A stretch of DNA of 64,000 bases from Parasponia andersonii (Eukaryota; Streptophyta; Magnoliopsida; Rosales; Cannabaceae): positions 1,654,377 through 1,718,376 of the forward strand of contig JXTB01000023.1 of assembly GCA_002914805.1 (NCBI GenBank), in the 5' to 3' direction. Shown here piece by piece: positions 22,014 through 34,455 of this stretch; positions within the stretch are counted from its first letter, which is position 1, and every line of letters begins with the position of its first letter. The position numbers and the translations under genes were made by a program. The notes below the pieces were generated by a model. The model did not search any database. It was not told the origin of the DNA and was given only the letters and a program-made list of their open reading frames with translations.

Positions 22014-24408
22014 TGTGATGCCCAAGATTCTCACATGCATAATAAGCCAATAATAAACATGTTCATATTGCATAATAGACATATCATGAAACTAGTGTCA
22101 ATTTTATGGTAAATTGCTTAAGCTGATTATTAAATGCTTTCGATATGTATTATTGTACTAATATTTATTGAAGTGCTCCCATGAAGTGTAAAGGCTCAGT
22201 ACCCTCAGAGTAAGAGCTTGGTATGTGAAAAGAACAAAGAATACATTCATGAATAATAATACTATATGTACATGCATTAAAATCATGTCTGTTGATAATA
22301 TGGTCAAATAGTAGTTTTTCGGTAAAATGCATTTTTCACGTTTTTCGGAACCAAATTCACTGTGCACTTAGCACATCAAATAGCTTTACTTCAATGTTTA
22401 GGGCTCATTTATAACATTTTATTTGTTGGCCTTAGGTTAGCACGAGGTGGTAATCATTGTATTGAACTGTGTTTAATTACACTAAGCTAGCTTAGATTCA
22501 GCTTAATTGCGTAATGTCATCTTTGTGCATTTTGAAAATTAGGCATTGATGCTATATTTGCATTATTAATTGGAGTTTAATTGACTTATTTTTATATTTA
22601 ATGATTGGTTATAGGACTAGGTTTCACTAGATTGCAATAAGATTGGCCATATGGGATTATAGGTCAAAGTATGACTAGTTTTCATCTTCTAAGCTAGATT
22701 TCACTATTTTGGTGTATACTTGAGTGTATGGGATTGACCAACAATGTGGTGAGTATGCTAAGGATGTTTTAGAGCTAGACACATGGAAAGTAAGGTGCAA
22801 AATTCCCAAAATACCCCTTAGAATTTAAGTTATGCCTTTTCTTAGCTATTAAGTATTGATTTTGGATCAAATCTGGTCATTTCTTTCCCCTTTCTCTCCA
22901 GCTATGGCTTGAACACTCCACCCACTTTCTAAACTTGTCTCAACTCCCCTTAGCCATATCCAAGAGTTTCCAAGTGGTAGAATTCAAGTTGGAATTCTAG
23001 AAAGCAAGATATGTCCAAACTAGTCAAGGTAATTCTACTAATTCTTCTTCCTAAGTTTTTGCTTTCTTATTTCAATTCTCCACTTGATACTACTTAAGAA
23101 ATTGTTCTTCTAGGTTCTATTGACTCCTAAAATCAGTTTTAAAGCTTTGAGAATCAATTTGATGGAGGTAGAAGGCCAGAGCTTCAGTAAAAGCTCAAAT
23201 TAGTCAATGTGAGCTCTATGTAGGATTTTGAATTTGTAGTTAATTTATTTTGCTTCAACTCTTGAATCAAAGCTTTTATTTGATGAATAAAGGTCTTAAA
23301 AACCTTATATATGGTTGGAAACATTGAATTTAAGTGGAGTATTAAAGTTAGACTTAAAGACCAAAATTGCTATTTATGGAGTTAAATGTTTTATATGTAG
23401 TAGATTAAGTTTTTTTATACTTGTAATATGATTTTATAAAATTGAAATGTATGTAAATATATTTGTTTGGTTGCTAGTTATGATAATAGAAAAGTATAAA
23501 AGTGGTTTTAAACTTTGTCTAGACCGAAAGAAATTCAAGTGTTTCTAAGATATACTAAATGATCCTCTCTGAGTTCTATATATGGGAATTAGATTGTAAA
23601 ATGTTATTGCAGGTTTAAAATCATGATTTCAATCATGTGGAAATATCCTAAAAGTAGGGAAGGTACTATCCAAATATTTTTAAAAACCAAATAGTACTAT
23701 TTGGAAACAAATGAACCAGTTTTTATGAAAGTATGTGCCATTTTGGTTCATTTTGTGATTAGATTTTTTGATTTTGTGAAATTTCTGATTTTATTCTTGT
23801 GGTCATTTTCTTTAAGTATTTTACATTGTAGTAATCATCTTAGTAATGAAATTGATATAAGGTCTTCCACACACTTTGTCATAGAGGATATTGACATTTT
23901 TCATTATCTTTTCTGTCAGACACATGGTAAGTAAAGATTTATTTTAATTGCATCATAAGAATAGTAGTATATACAAGATGTTTTCTTACATATTTATGTG
24001 TGTTATATTAATTATATGTTATTTATATGGTTTTTGTAAATTTTATAAATGACATAAGCATAGCATCATCATGTAAGCATGATTTTCAAATAAATAAAGT
24101 TTTCTAAGCATTGAATTTAAAGTAGTATTATTGTACTGATTTTACGAGATATGTTTTACGTACATTGTTTAGTCTGTCTACGTTGGATAAGTATGGTTTG
24201 AATAGACATCCTTCCCGCATAGGTGGACACGACTTACATTTTGTAAAGACACTTTCAGAAAGTAACGCCACGCAACTCATTTTGTTTTACAATTTGAAAA
24301 GTTAAATTGGCCCACTTTAATTTTTTTTAAACAAAACTAAAGTTATGATTCATAAAAGAGTAATACTACCTAAGACCTATATAGTCATATAATTAAGCTA
24401 GGGGCGTT

Positions 24409-24411
<3 letters not shown>
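22014..24411 (+). repeat. Element A, 3' LTR (about 2.4 kb)
   Basis: Starts TGTGATGCCC after the purine tract at 22000-22013 and ends GGGGCGTTACA before a TA microsatellite. Non-coding; a minus-strand frame near 22158-22367 recurs in the 5' copy and is only LTR sequence. Confidence 0.88.

Positions 24412-24453
<42 letters not shown>
24412..24453. repeat. (TA)n microsatellite, about 21 units
   Basis: Pure AT/TA run directly after element A; its counterpart on the left is the TA run at 14671-14682, so element A landed in it. Confidence 0.95.
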
Positions 24454-24457
<4 letters not shown>

Positions 24458-24859
24458 GTAAGTATAAGCTTTTTATGACTTGTTCTTCTCTGTACAATGT
24501 GATGTAATATATATATTTATATATATATGCACCTGCGTACGCATTAATGTTTAAGGGTAAATAAGTCATGAATCATGATCAGAAGCGTCTTTATTTCAAC
24601 TATATATATATATACGTTTAAGTCCACATATATTTCCGACGAGGAAGTTGTGTTTGAAAACTTTGCATATACAATTTATGAACATGCATATCTCATACTT
24701 ATTGATTAGTTGACGGTAGTCTAATCGATCAAAGTAAAATTAGCATAATTAACATAAAATTTAAACAAAAAACTGATGACATGGGTTTATATCTATCGTT
24801 AATTTTCGACTGGAGCAGGAATATATTTTCATTTATATGAAAGAATATTACACGTGATT

Positions 24860-27132
24860 TGTAAAACCCCTTAAATTGCATAAGGGTAATATGGTCTTTT
24901 GATCAAAATTTTTCAAAATTTTTTTTTTTATGAATTTAGACAGAATTTCAGCCCAGACTCATTTGGATATAAATATGAAGAAAGTTTGAAAATTAGGGCC
25001 AAAATATAATTATTTAAGGATGATTTTGAAACGAAATTTCAAAAGCTAGGTCTAAGTGAAAATAAGCAAAATAGTGCCCAATTGACCAGAAACTGACACG
25101 TGGCACTACAATTTCGAAATTTGCCTTCAAATTCCTTATCTTTTTCGAATCAGTCCTCGAAAGCTCTACCAAAACCCGAAATCCAGCGAAGCTCCGTTGA
25201 GCCACCTCTGGCCTCCATTCACCCGCGCCACTATCCGGTGTCGACTCCCCACTGTTGGAAGATCAAGCCGCCATTGAAACCAATTGCTTCGGAGCTCGTG
25301 ATTGCTGGAAAACAACGAAAAACTCTGCAGGTGGTTTTGCTCACTAGAGACTATTCCGGCCGCCGTTCGCCGTGAAACCGGTCGCGTGAACTCCTCTCCT
25401 CATGAGCAATCTCGTGGTAGGTGCCTCGTATCTCAATTTTTTTCCATTTGATTTTAATTTCGTTGGACAGTTTTATATGTAAATAGTTTTGGAATTGACT
25501 TTCTGATTGGACCGTTAGATTATGAAACTAATATCATTTTTAGAATTTACGTTGAAAATAGTGAAAAATGAGATATATATTGACTATATTTTGAAACGAG
25601 CACAAAAAATAGAATCGGACGGCTTAGATTACCTCGATTTGCATGGAATGGGTCCGAGTTTAGTCTGAGTCACGGTCAAATTATATATCTGACCTAGTAT
25701 TTTTGGGTGCTCTGAATTGAGTAGTGAAATCTATTTTACGATCTGAAGCTCCGATTAAAAATTGAGTTTTCAAATCTATCGTTTAAAAATTTTGAAAATA
25801 ACGCCTGACCCTCCAAACGACACCGAACTTTTTCTATTGTCCTGTAACATTATTTTGACACTCGATTGAGGTAGAAATTCGATTACTTGATCTTAAAATT
25901 GGTTTAATTTTGATTTTCAAATATTTTAAATAAATATAGAATTTCGTGAAATAATTCATAAAAATATGATTTATATCTATTTTGACCCGATTTGAGATAT
26001 AAACTACTTAAGAGGTACGTCATACTGGTTGGCATGTCATATATACTGTTTTGAGCTATTTTGTGCATGAAATTGAATTTTTGGGTTTTGATAAAAAATG
26101 ACTGTTATAATGTAGAAATTTTTAGAAAATCCCAAATGATTTAATAACTCAATTTTGAGGACAAAAAGTGGTTTGACTAAAGAATACTGTATGGTTATTT
26201 TGAGATTTTGTAGAAATGATGTATATCCTTATCCTGTAATTTTTATAGTATTTGCATACATTCACACACTTATGCGACCGTCGAACTTACTACCCACATA
26301 GGGTGCTCAGACTTACGGCTCATCTTTAGGTGGTTCAGACTTACGAATGATCCACTAGGATACTTCGGATATTATGATTGCATACATAGTTATATATTGG
26401 TTTGAATAGATATGTATTGATTTTGATGGATGTTTTACAATGGTTTAGAATGTTTGAACTATTAGACTATGATTTCTACTTGAGTTTTGTTAATTGTTTT
26501 GAATGAAATACTAACTATGCAGGATCTTCAACATGAGTATATTTTCTTACATATAAAAATTTGTAATTGATTTTCTACTTAACATTCATGTGCTCACCCC
26601 ATACCTCTTCCCACTTTCAGGTAATAATTTATTTTTGGGTAATTATCTTGGTGGCTTGGCAAGGTTATTTGGTATATGTGTGTCGTTTCTCACATCTTCA
26701 TTGGTTAGTTTCTATTTTATACTATCATTTCCTTTTTATGTCAAATATATTTAGCCAATTGTAGTGTATTTATTAAGTAGATGTATGAAGATAAATTTTG
26801 CTATTAAATTAAGTACTTAGAAATACAAATGATTTTATGTAAATTATTTGAACATTGGATTTAAGGTTTAATTAGATTTATATTTCTATAATTCATAAAT
26901 TTACAAATGTTTCTAAACTATTAATTAGAATTTCTTCTAAACTTTAAGTGAAATATTTCCTCGAAAAACTTATATTAATAAAAGGTTTCCTTCAATTTGA
27001 AATTTTCTTACTTTTAAGACTAAAACAAAAGATTCTAAGTACTTAATTTTCTGAAATTTTTTGGAAACTTTTTATTTATCACTATTTCAATCAAAAATTA
27101 CTGAAAATCGCGGCGTTAATTTTCCTATCCTG
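24860..27132 (+). repeat. Probable solo long LTR relic of a gypsy element
   Basis: Starts TGTAAAACCCCTTAAATTGC, the same start type as the LTR at 52242-53581. It contains text usual for long chromovirus LTRs (CTTACTACCCACATAGGG; TGTGCTCACCCCATACC near 26590) and ends near AAAATCGCGGCGTTAA. An exact 8-bp repeat ACGTGATT lies on both sides (24852-24859 and 27133-27140), of which 5 bp would be expected. The last bases are not a clean CA, so the right edge is uncertain. No pol sequence is attached. Frames inside (for example 25100-25375) are not thought to be genes. Confidence 0.5.
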
Positions 27133-27140
27133 ACGTGATT

Positions 27141-28357
27141 ATATTAACGTTATATATACATCAAGTATATTCAATATATAGAAATCAAAGCAATAAAACA
27201 AAGATGGTACTAAAAAAACAAATTAAATTGATTAAAGTTACTTCTTGTTCGATTTCACATCATCAAATATATATTAATACAAATAAAGGAAAAACTTATA
27301 GTACTACCCAGCTTTCCGGAATTGTAAATAAATGCAGCATAAAAGAAAAGCAAATTAAATAGCAAATAAAATAATGATATTATCCATGTGTAACGTAAAA
27401 ATCCAAATAGCAAAATAAATGAATCGAAAATTACTCGTATTTCATACATATATATGAAACGTAAAAATTCTAATTCTCACTGGCCCTCTCCTCCAAATTA
27501 ATATATTGTTCGAGTATTGAGATATACTGCATGATCAATTGAAAGGAAAGAGTTCAAATAAATCTTAGTCAGTACATACATGTGTTGATATTTGCTCAGA
27601 ATATTTGAGAACTATAATTAAGATTAAGTTTTGCTAGAATTGATCGAATACGTAGCTAATTATTATTAGTCTTGCTCAAGAAAATGGCTTGGATTTATTT
27701 GATCTTTTTTGATCTAATTGTCTTGTACATAAATACAAACGCAAATATGACAATCTAGCTAGGGTTTCTTTGAGTTACTACATGTGATCTAACCCATGCT
27801 ATATATGTAAACCCTAATGTTTCAAGTTCAGCCAACACAATTAGGAGATCCTTCTTTTTTCTTTTCCTTTTTTGGCTTGCTTCATTCATCTCTATTTCCC
27901 CAATATATATCACATACATGATTTAATGTTATTAGGGGAGTGTCACGATCATGACCCCAAATTAAAAAATAAACTTGTAATACGCATAGTAATTTTCGCT
28001 AAGTCCCAATTAAATAGTTTTCGATTATTCCACATTAGGGCATATAGTTTAATCTTACCTTTCTAATGTGATTAATTGCTTCTATTCTTGATTGATTAGA
28101 TTCATATATTGAAGAAATTATATATAATTGATTTGATCACCAAAAACTCGTTGGCATAAGTAGTATTCAATGAGAAAAGATCTACAACATTATAATGAAC
28201 GAAAATAACATCCGTGGACGAAATTAAATCACACATGAAGACATAAACACATCAATATATCAACAAATAAAATGAATAAAATAAAATAGATCTCTCATAT
28301 AGCTAGATCAAGGAAAACAAAAAGTACCATATATAACAATGTGCAATATCTTCGAAC
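27141..28357. other. Gene-free AT-rich flank, downstream of the zinc-finger gene
   Basis: No convincing open frame on either strand. The last 100-300 bp before 28358 should hold the 3' UTR of the minus-strand gene; the AAATAAAATGAATAAAAT area near 28265-28285 is A/T-rich but no clear signal can be chosen. Confidence 0.6.
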
Positions 28358-28906
28358 TCAAAAGAACTTTCTGGTAGCCATATTTGAAGGCGTTGATGAG
28401 TCCTGATCAGGGCGCTCACGCCCCAGTCTAAGCTCAAGGTCTAGTTGGTGATGATCTGATGGACCCGAGGAGCTATTGCGGCCGGCATGATCAGAAGACT
28501 TTCCTTGAACTTGATCATCATCCCTAGTAGTACCTTCTTTGTCAAGAACAAACCAAGGGTTTGGAGACGAGTACGAGGAAAGCATCCTCGGAATTTCCAA
28601 AGAACGCTGTTGTTGTTGCTGTTGAGTTTCGTGGTTAATTAATGAAAAGGGTGGTACAAATTGCTTGAGCTTGGCTTTGTCCTTTCGGTGGATATTCATG
28701 TGCCCCCCTAAGGCTTGTGCGTTTGAGAAGCCTCTTTTACAGAAGGTGCACTCATACGACCTTGCTGCTGATGATGATGATCCACCGACTGGCGCAGTTG
28801 ATTGTTGATCATTATTATTATGATCATCCTGATCTGATTCCGACATGATCATCGGTATAGCTTGGTCGGGATTTTCTTGGCTTGGCTGCTCCGATGATGA
28901 ATCCAT
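28358..28906 (-). CDS. TAC1-like: TAC1-like single C2H2 zinc-finger transcription factor with EAR motif
   Basis: Intronless, 182 residues; the only apparently intact gene in the window. Residues 51-73 form one plant-type C2H2 finger, C53-X2-C56-X12-H69-X3-H73, with the QALGGH signature in the context [16 protein letters not shown]. That context is typical of the TAC1 branch rather than SUPERMAN/RBE ([15 protein letters not shown]) or KNUCKLES. The N terminus is Ser/Asp/Gln-rich and a Q6 run is at 95-100. An EAR-type LDLELRLG at 155-162 could recruit TOPLESS-type co-repressors. A basic KDKAKLK follows the finger. The start is ATG at 28906; the frame stays open 25 codons upstream but has no ATG there. 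Expected role: nuclear DNA binding and transcriptional control. Arabidopsis TAC1 induces telomerase, but that role cannot be assumed here. Confidence 0.92.
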   Translation of the reverse strand: MDSSSEQPSQENPDQAIPMIMSESDQDDHNNNDQQSTAPVGGSSSSAARSYECTFCKRGFSNAQALGGHMNIHRKDKAKLKQFVPPFSLINHETQQQQQQRSLEIPRMLSSYSSPNPWFVLDKEGTTRDDDQVQGKSSDHAGRNSSSGPSDHHQLDLELRLGRERPDQDSSTPSNMATRKFF

Positions 28907-29104
28907 AGATAATTGAGCAGTAGTACAAGAGAGATGATCAAAGAGAGAAAGATACAAAGATAGGGAGAGAAATGGGGTCAACCGGCGCTTAATATCGTAG
29001 AGTGATGATCAGAAGGGGTTTTTGCTAAACTATTTTAGACAAAAGTCTGTCTTTTAGCTATAGGTTCTAGAAATTAATGATCTGTCTACAACTTCTAAAT
29101 ACGC

Positions 29105-29114
29105 TATATATAAA
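29105..29114 (-). promoter_or_regulatory. Candidate TATA box of the zinc-finger gene
   Basis: The minus strand reads GTTTTATATATAGCG about 200 bp upstream of the ATG. This would give a 5' UTR of roughly 170 bp, much of it CT-rich (28915-28980), as is common in plant leaders. Confidence 0.5.
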
Positions 29115-29487
29115 ACGTAACATTCAATAATAATCAAAGGACAAAATTGCCTGAACATTTTTTCCCCCGCCTTTTTGTGTTGAGAAGAAATTAAATAGCC
29201 TGAAGTCATATATGTTAAGGAATTGTCTTAATATAAACTTTTGTTTTAAAGAAATTATTATTATCAAGTGTATATCTGTCAATTCTGTAATTTTAAGTGG
29301 TTTAGTAGTATTTTAGTTTTTGTTTTATTATGTATATGATGGTGCATATATCATATTTTTGCATATTGTAGTTATAAATTAATGGAGAATAATCATATAG
29401 ACATGTATACATACATCATATTAAGCATGTCTTTTCTATCCCATCGCCCCTTAGTTTCTTCTTTATTAAGGCAACAATAGATGAAAT

Positions 29488-29573
29488 AAATGGTATTACT
29501 ATTATCTTTTTCAAGTTCATAATTAATTTTAAATGGTATTACTATTATCTTTTTCACGTTCATAATTAATTTT
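29488..29573. repeat. 43-bp tandem duplication
   Basis: Two adjacent copies of a unit starting AAATGGTATTACTATTATC, with one A/C difference (TTCAAG / TTCACG). About 0.6 kb upstream of the zinc-finger gene. Confidence 0.9.
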
Positions 29574-30365
29574 ATATATAGTTCGCTGCTCCTTTTGAGA
29601 TGGTTAAAAGACAAAAAGGGTCCATGGCTATTGGCTAGACAAAAATCTCCTATATATATTGCCTAAATGTGTTGATTAATAGGACTGTAATCTTCAGATA
29701 CATATATATGCATTGTCTTTGGAAATAAAAGACATATAGAACAGACTAATTGTATACACATATATGATAAATCACGCATATATAATATATAATGGTATTG
29801 GGTCACCAAACTGATCGAGTAGCTATAGCCATCTCTTTTTGTTAATGATATCATATATAGTACTTGATCTCAACGATCATTATAATAATATGAAAGAGAA
29901 ATTATTTTGCAAAGGATATCAAAACATAATTATTGCAAATATCTCCCGCGATACTTCCAAGGGAAAAAATTTTAAATAAAAAATAATAACAAAAGATGCA
30001 TGCACCTTCTTTGTTAATTCTCACTTTGTTTATGTTACTTTGGTTCTTTTCAAATGCCAAGAAATCTGATTATATTCAAACATGAGTTGATTTGTCCGTA
30101 AAGAGTAAAGACTTCCTATGCCAAACTCTACTGAAACATCATTACTTCAACGTTTGATTCATTCCAATAGCACTATTGCCAGTCATGAAACACTTGACAC
30201 AACTTTATTAATTTGATTAGTATTATATTTGGCCGACCTGACTCCACCAAAGCTGCTATGTTCCTGTTGCCAATTGCCAATTGTTCTTGATTAATTTTAC
30301 TGCAATTTGGGCTCCAAAAATGCTGTACAATTGTCAGCTGGCATTTCATTAGCCCTAGATCTTTG

Positions 30366-30545
30366 CCACGTGGAAGCTAATTGAGAGGAGACGTGGCTGG
30401 GAACGTAGAATGTTTCGGCAGTAGTTTTTTTTTTTTTTTTTTTTTTTTCTCCGGTCCCTTTTCTTCTTTTGTAACGTCAAAGTTAGTTCCCCTACGGTCA
30501 ACGAGAAAAAGTCAAGTAATTATAAGGTCATGACTCGCGAGTCAA
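30366..30545 (-). promoter_or_regulatory. Cluster of G-box/ABRE-like and W-box-like motifs around a T24 run
   Basis: CCACGTGG at 30366-30373 is a palindromic G-box. ACGTGGC at 30391-30397 is an ABRE-like core. A run of 24 T lies at 30425-30448. Four GTCAA cores (TTGAC on the minus strand, the W-box core) then occur within 70 bp: 30476-30480, 30497-30501, 30511-30515, 30541-30545, all in the same orientation. The cluster lies 1.4-1.6 kb upstream of the zinc-finger ATG. Single motifs occur by chance; the density is what stands out. Confidence 0.35.
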
Positions 30546-30929
30546 ATGCAAGGGTTGTCGTTTTATTTTATTTATATTTTTTTAACACGTTGAATTGAAA
30601 ATATACCCAATACTTTATGGTGGATACATAATATGGATTGTCAATTAAGAGAGTTTATATAAGATATGTCACATACCTTTAAAACCGTACAATCACTGGC
30701 TGAACCATATTTATATGCTTTGTAAACACGGTCAACATTATCAAGCATGTCAAAGTCCCACATTTTCTATGAATGAAGGAAAACACAACAGGCATTTTGA
30801 AAAACCGAACAGAGGTAGTCGTCTGCATTGCCTCCGAAACTCGGAAAAAAATAATTTTGAGAAAAAAACTAAAACGGAAAACGACAAGATCTTAGGAGCG
30901 ACAACAAAATTGACCAAGTATAACAACAT

Positions 30930-31340
30930 GAAAGTGAACGATAAACGACAATATCATAAAAAAACGACATCAACATAAAATGACACTCGCTTCTGAACGT
31001 GAAGAACAAAACGACAATAGCTCAAAAAAACGACATCAATATAAGAATGCACAAACTTTCAGAAACGACAATAGATTAAAAAAGACAAGGACAATGGATT
31101 CAAAGACGACATTAATATAAAAAGGCACTGACTTCCCAAAACGACAACAGATTAAAAACTACAATGAAATTGAAAAGGTCAAGAAGGAGTAAAACAACAA
31201 TGGCTTCAAGTCTTCTTCTTCAAAAAAAAAAAAAAAAAAAGAAGAAAACAATGGCTTCAAGGAACGACATTAATATCAGGAAACGACAAATGGACTCAAA
31301 AGGAACCACAAATGACAAATGAAACGGACATAATAAAAAA
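30930..31340. repeat. Degenerate A-rich tandem repeat built on ACGACA
   Basis: Repeated blocks of the type ACGACAATAGATTAAAAAA ... ACGACATCAATATAA ... CACT recur at roughly 55-75 bp, with much drift (examples near 30948, 31011, 31063, 31139). Nearby low-complexity runs include A18 near 31224-31241. No coding sense. Confidence 0.6.
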
Positions 31341-31396
31341 AAAAAGAGGACATCAAGTCATCTACGGCTCAATAGTACTGTATCTATAATCTATCT

Positions 31397-31418
31397 ATAA
31401 TAATAATAATAATAATAA
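31397..31418. repeat. (ATA)n microsatellite
   Basis: A run of TAA/ATA trinucleotides after ATCTATC. Confidence 0.9.
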
Positions 31419-31540
31419 CGTAGTTAAAAGAGTGAAAAACCTATCGTCAAGTTATTTTGTCGTTTTATGCCTTTTTTTTTTTTTCTTTTTTTGCCTTTTT
31501 CTCTTTTTTATTCGCTCAACTCAAGTCAGTTTAGCTATTA

Positions 31541-31640
31541 CTTTTAAGGGGGCTTTTAAGCTTTACTTTCTTTTCTTCTTCTTCATTTTCTTCAAATTTC
31601 TCTCCTCACTTCAAATTTCTTTTAAGGGGGCTTTTAAGCT
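31541..31640. repeat. Duplicated 22-bp motif, 78 bp apart
   Basis: The 22 bases at 31541-31562 (centre TTAAGGGGGCTTTTAA) recur exactly at 31619-31640, with pyrimidine-rich sequence between. Confidence 0.85.
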
Positions 31641-32875
31641 CTTTGCTGGTTTCCCGTTATTTTTTCTTCTCTTACATTAATAATAGCACATAGGTTTTTG
31701 GAGATGGAATATGCTACATATTTGTTGAGTTTGAGCGAAAAGCAGTCCAGATCCTCCCAACCCTTCTGAGTTTGGCCACATTTAAGGTTCGTTTTGTTTA
31801 GTTTTCCAATTTATTTTCCATCTCTATGCGGAAAATTTATAATTGTTTATATTGATTTAATTACCTTCACGTTTTTTCTTGCATGAGTGACTACAGAGTG
31901 AAACAATTTATCAACAATCAAAGCTTAAAGTTGTGCATGATTGCGATCGAATGTGTCTAAAGTAATAAAAAAAAAAAGAAAAAGAAAAAGTGCACTAAGA
32001 CCAGATTTCTCTATCATATTCTAAACTGTCATTTGTGTATTTTTCCGTTGGTTCATTTCAATTAAAAATTTTTATATCTTAGCTAGATGTTGCAGCTTTG
32101 CCAAGGCGATTTAATATGGTCAGAGTGTGCTCAATCCACTTAAGGATTCAGTCAATTGCTTTGACTTTCTTCAGTAAGTCTCTATCAACTTCATTGATTT
32201 GTGTTATCTTCCGTAGATATATGTCAGCAAAAAACTTTTCACGTGTGTTTTGATTTTTGTTTCTATCGCTATAATTAGTTGAGCAATTGTTTTGATGATT
32301 TTCTTGAATTTTTGGTGCTCTGTTTTTTATCCATGCTACTATAAATGGGCTAATACACTAGCAAATACGTATGGTTTCTCATTTCAAACGATAGACTCTG
32401 TGATGCCTATGAGAAGCTCAAAAGAGAGGTATCGTGCTGGCTTGAAACCAAGTGAATTACAGTCAAACAGATTCTTTGAGGAAAATGGTGTGAAAGGCCA
32501 CCTGTGACAAACTTGGAATCACTTTGATTGACTATTGACCAACTGCACAAGGTGAAATCCTACTCTATTGTATGTCCTTGTTTTGTTATGTTTACACATC
32601 TGTAATGTATTCAAATTTCTCCACTGGCTCTTTCTTTTCTTGTTCTTCACCTCGTCATGCTTGAGTTTGATGTATTATCTTATGAAATAACTGAATCTGC
32701 AAATGTCCTTCTGTACAAGAAAAGGTTGTAAAGTGAGGGCAATAACTAATACAACAAATTTATGAAAGTATTGTGTGAAGAAGAAATTTTGAAAAAAATA
32801 CAATATTTTCACATGGCAGTCGCTGATAATCTTGGTGTCTATCTTGTAGTTCCAGTGCTGAAGTATGCTTGTATT
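31641..32875. other. AT-rich spacer, no gene assigned
   Basis: Contains a 71-codon frame at 32292-32507 and the short motif MPMRSSKERYRAGL inside it, but no family, start context or splice structure supports a gene. Confidence 0.5.
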
Positions 32876-32880
32876 TAATA

Positions 32881-33682
32881 TGATACGAACCCCGCCAACC
32901 CGTGACGAAACCCGAAATACGAAGGATGTCTAGGACCGTTCTACAATCAGATTCGGATGGAAAGTCTCGACCCACCTATAAAGAGATGTGAACCTTGGTA
33001 TAAGGAAGACGCTACAATCAAGGATGAAGAACTCGATTGATAAGTCAAGGGATGAACGCCACCGAGAAATCTGATAAGTTCGAATAAGTTCCCAAAGAAC
33101 CAAAAAGAAATTGCACTCAAATTTTAATGAATTGTAATCTGATCTTATTGAATGAAAATTGTACAATATATAGGTCAAGGGCCACGAAATTTTAAGTCCA
33201 AAAACATCCTAAAAACGCCTAAGGTAACTTACCCAAAATCAGAAAAGGAAAGTAGGAAAATAACCCTAATAGCCAACCTAAATTCGTCCCTAATTACGTG
33301 GTAGGCAATCTGATTTTATTCCCTTAATTTTCAGCCTATTTCACACCACTAAAGAAAAAGAACCAAGCAAATAAATCGTTTTGGGAAACTAATAACTAAA
33401 ATAGGAAAGTAAGCTATGACTTAGCGTTCAAGTCTTTACATATCAGATTTCCCTTCCATATGCACTTATGGACTTTCATGAACTTGAATCAAGCTTGTTA
33501 AGGCCTTAGAAATTCGTTCATCTCTATCAATAGACATCTACGTGCATACTTGAACCCAAATCCCTTGAATCAGTCCACTTAACGCATTTTGAAATTTTTT
33601 TGTACATGCACTTGTAACTAGACCAATGGGAACTTGGATAGGATCTGCATTCCATACTCTCGTACTTCCTATGTCCTCATCA
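32881..33682 (-). repeat. Element C 3' LTR
   Basis: 802 bp, plus-strand ends TGATACGAACCCCG and TGTCCTCATCA. A minus-strand TATA-like CTATATATTG lies near 33163-33175. Confidence 0.92.
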
Positions 33683-34256
33683 TTCCCCTCCTCTTGAAAA
33701 GGATTTGTCCTCAAATCTTTGCTTTGTTTATATCGGATGATGTATGCAAATGTCTGAATAAATTCCACCCATCGTGCAAGCCTCTTATTCAACTTGTGCT
33801 GACCTTTAAGTTGCTTCAAAGACTCATGATTGGTGCGAGTCACGAACTCTTTAGGCCAAAGGTAATTTTGCCATGTTTCCGAATCTCGAACTAATGCATA
33901 CATTTCTTTATCATAAGTAGGGTAGTTTAAAGCAGTCCCACTTAGTTTCTCACTAAAATATATAATTGGTCGTCCTTCTTGCATAAGAGCTGCGCCAATA
34001 CCTAAACTTATGCTCGTTAGACTTGGCCATTCTTGGATAGCATGAATCTTTTATTCATCAACCTATCTTTGTAATTCCTTTGTCTCCTTGGGGTTACTCC
34101 TATAGGCTGGATGATCTGGAATGATGGCACTGTGCACGAAGTCAATTCGATACTCAATCCCTCAGATTGGTGGTAATCCACTAGGAATTTTCTCGGGGAA
34201 AATATCACTAAATTCCTGCAAGAGAGAAACAACAGAACTATGCAAAATAGGGTCAC
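33538..34256 (-). pseudogene. Element C: pre-RT segment fused to RNase H and Pol tail
   Basis: Minus frame. The pre-RT residues lead to a [13 protein letters not shown] joint that replaces the RT core, then [13 protein letters not shown], the second deletion joint, which also removes the thumb and the first RNase H Asp region. From 33984 the frame is open for 148 codons: [60 protein letters not shown], then the tail [12 protein letters not shown] and [12 protein letters not shown]. The stretch from the purine tract onward lies in the LTR. Stops TAG and TAA interrupt the part just before the first joint. Confidence 0.88.
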
Positions 34257-34455
34257 GAACGTTAGTGTTTATAAATGCCTCATTGTACTATAGTACAATC
34301 ATCGGCTGGTTTGAAAACATCGCTCTCTTAATTTCTTTGGCTTTTGTATAAAAATTATTTTGTTTTCTCTCTGTTTTTCTCTTAATGGCCGAATCTATTA
34401 TTGTCATTTCTCTCTTTTTTTCTTCGGCCTCTCTCTCTTTTTCACTCTTTCTCTT

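Larger units (their letters stand above)
14683..24411 (+). mobile_element. Element A: Tekay-like chromovirus, internally deleted, with element B nested inside
   Basis: Bounded by TGTGATGCCC (14683) and GGGCGTTACA (24411), inverted relatives of each other, with a 5-bp repeat ATATA on both sides (14678-14682, 24412-24416). The site is a TA microsatellite, so this duplication is less telling than usual. The 3' LTR is about 2.4 kb. The 5' LTR breaks off at 15217 and runs straight into RNase H: the rest of that LTR, primer site, gag, protease and RT are gone. Pol is further split by element B (15853-20898). Long LTRs plus a chromodomain suggest the Tekay/Del group. Confidence 0.9.

Noticed and set aside
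25100..25375. 91-codon frame
   Set aside because: Inside a probable LTR; no recognised domain.
28907..28981. 25-codon N-terminal extension of the zinc-finger gene
   Set aside because: The frame is open but contains no ATG; the region is CT-rich leader-like sequence. Start taken at 28906.
30715..30978. 87-codon Lys/Asn-rich frame
   Set aside because: Runs into the ACGACA repeat; low complexity, no domain.
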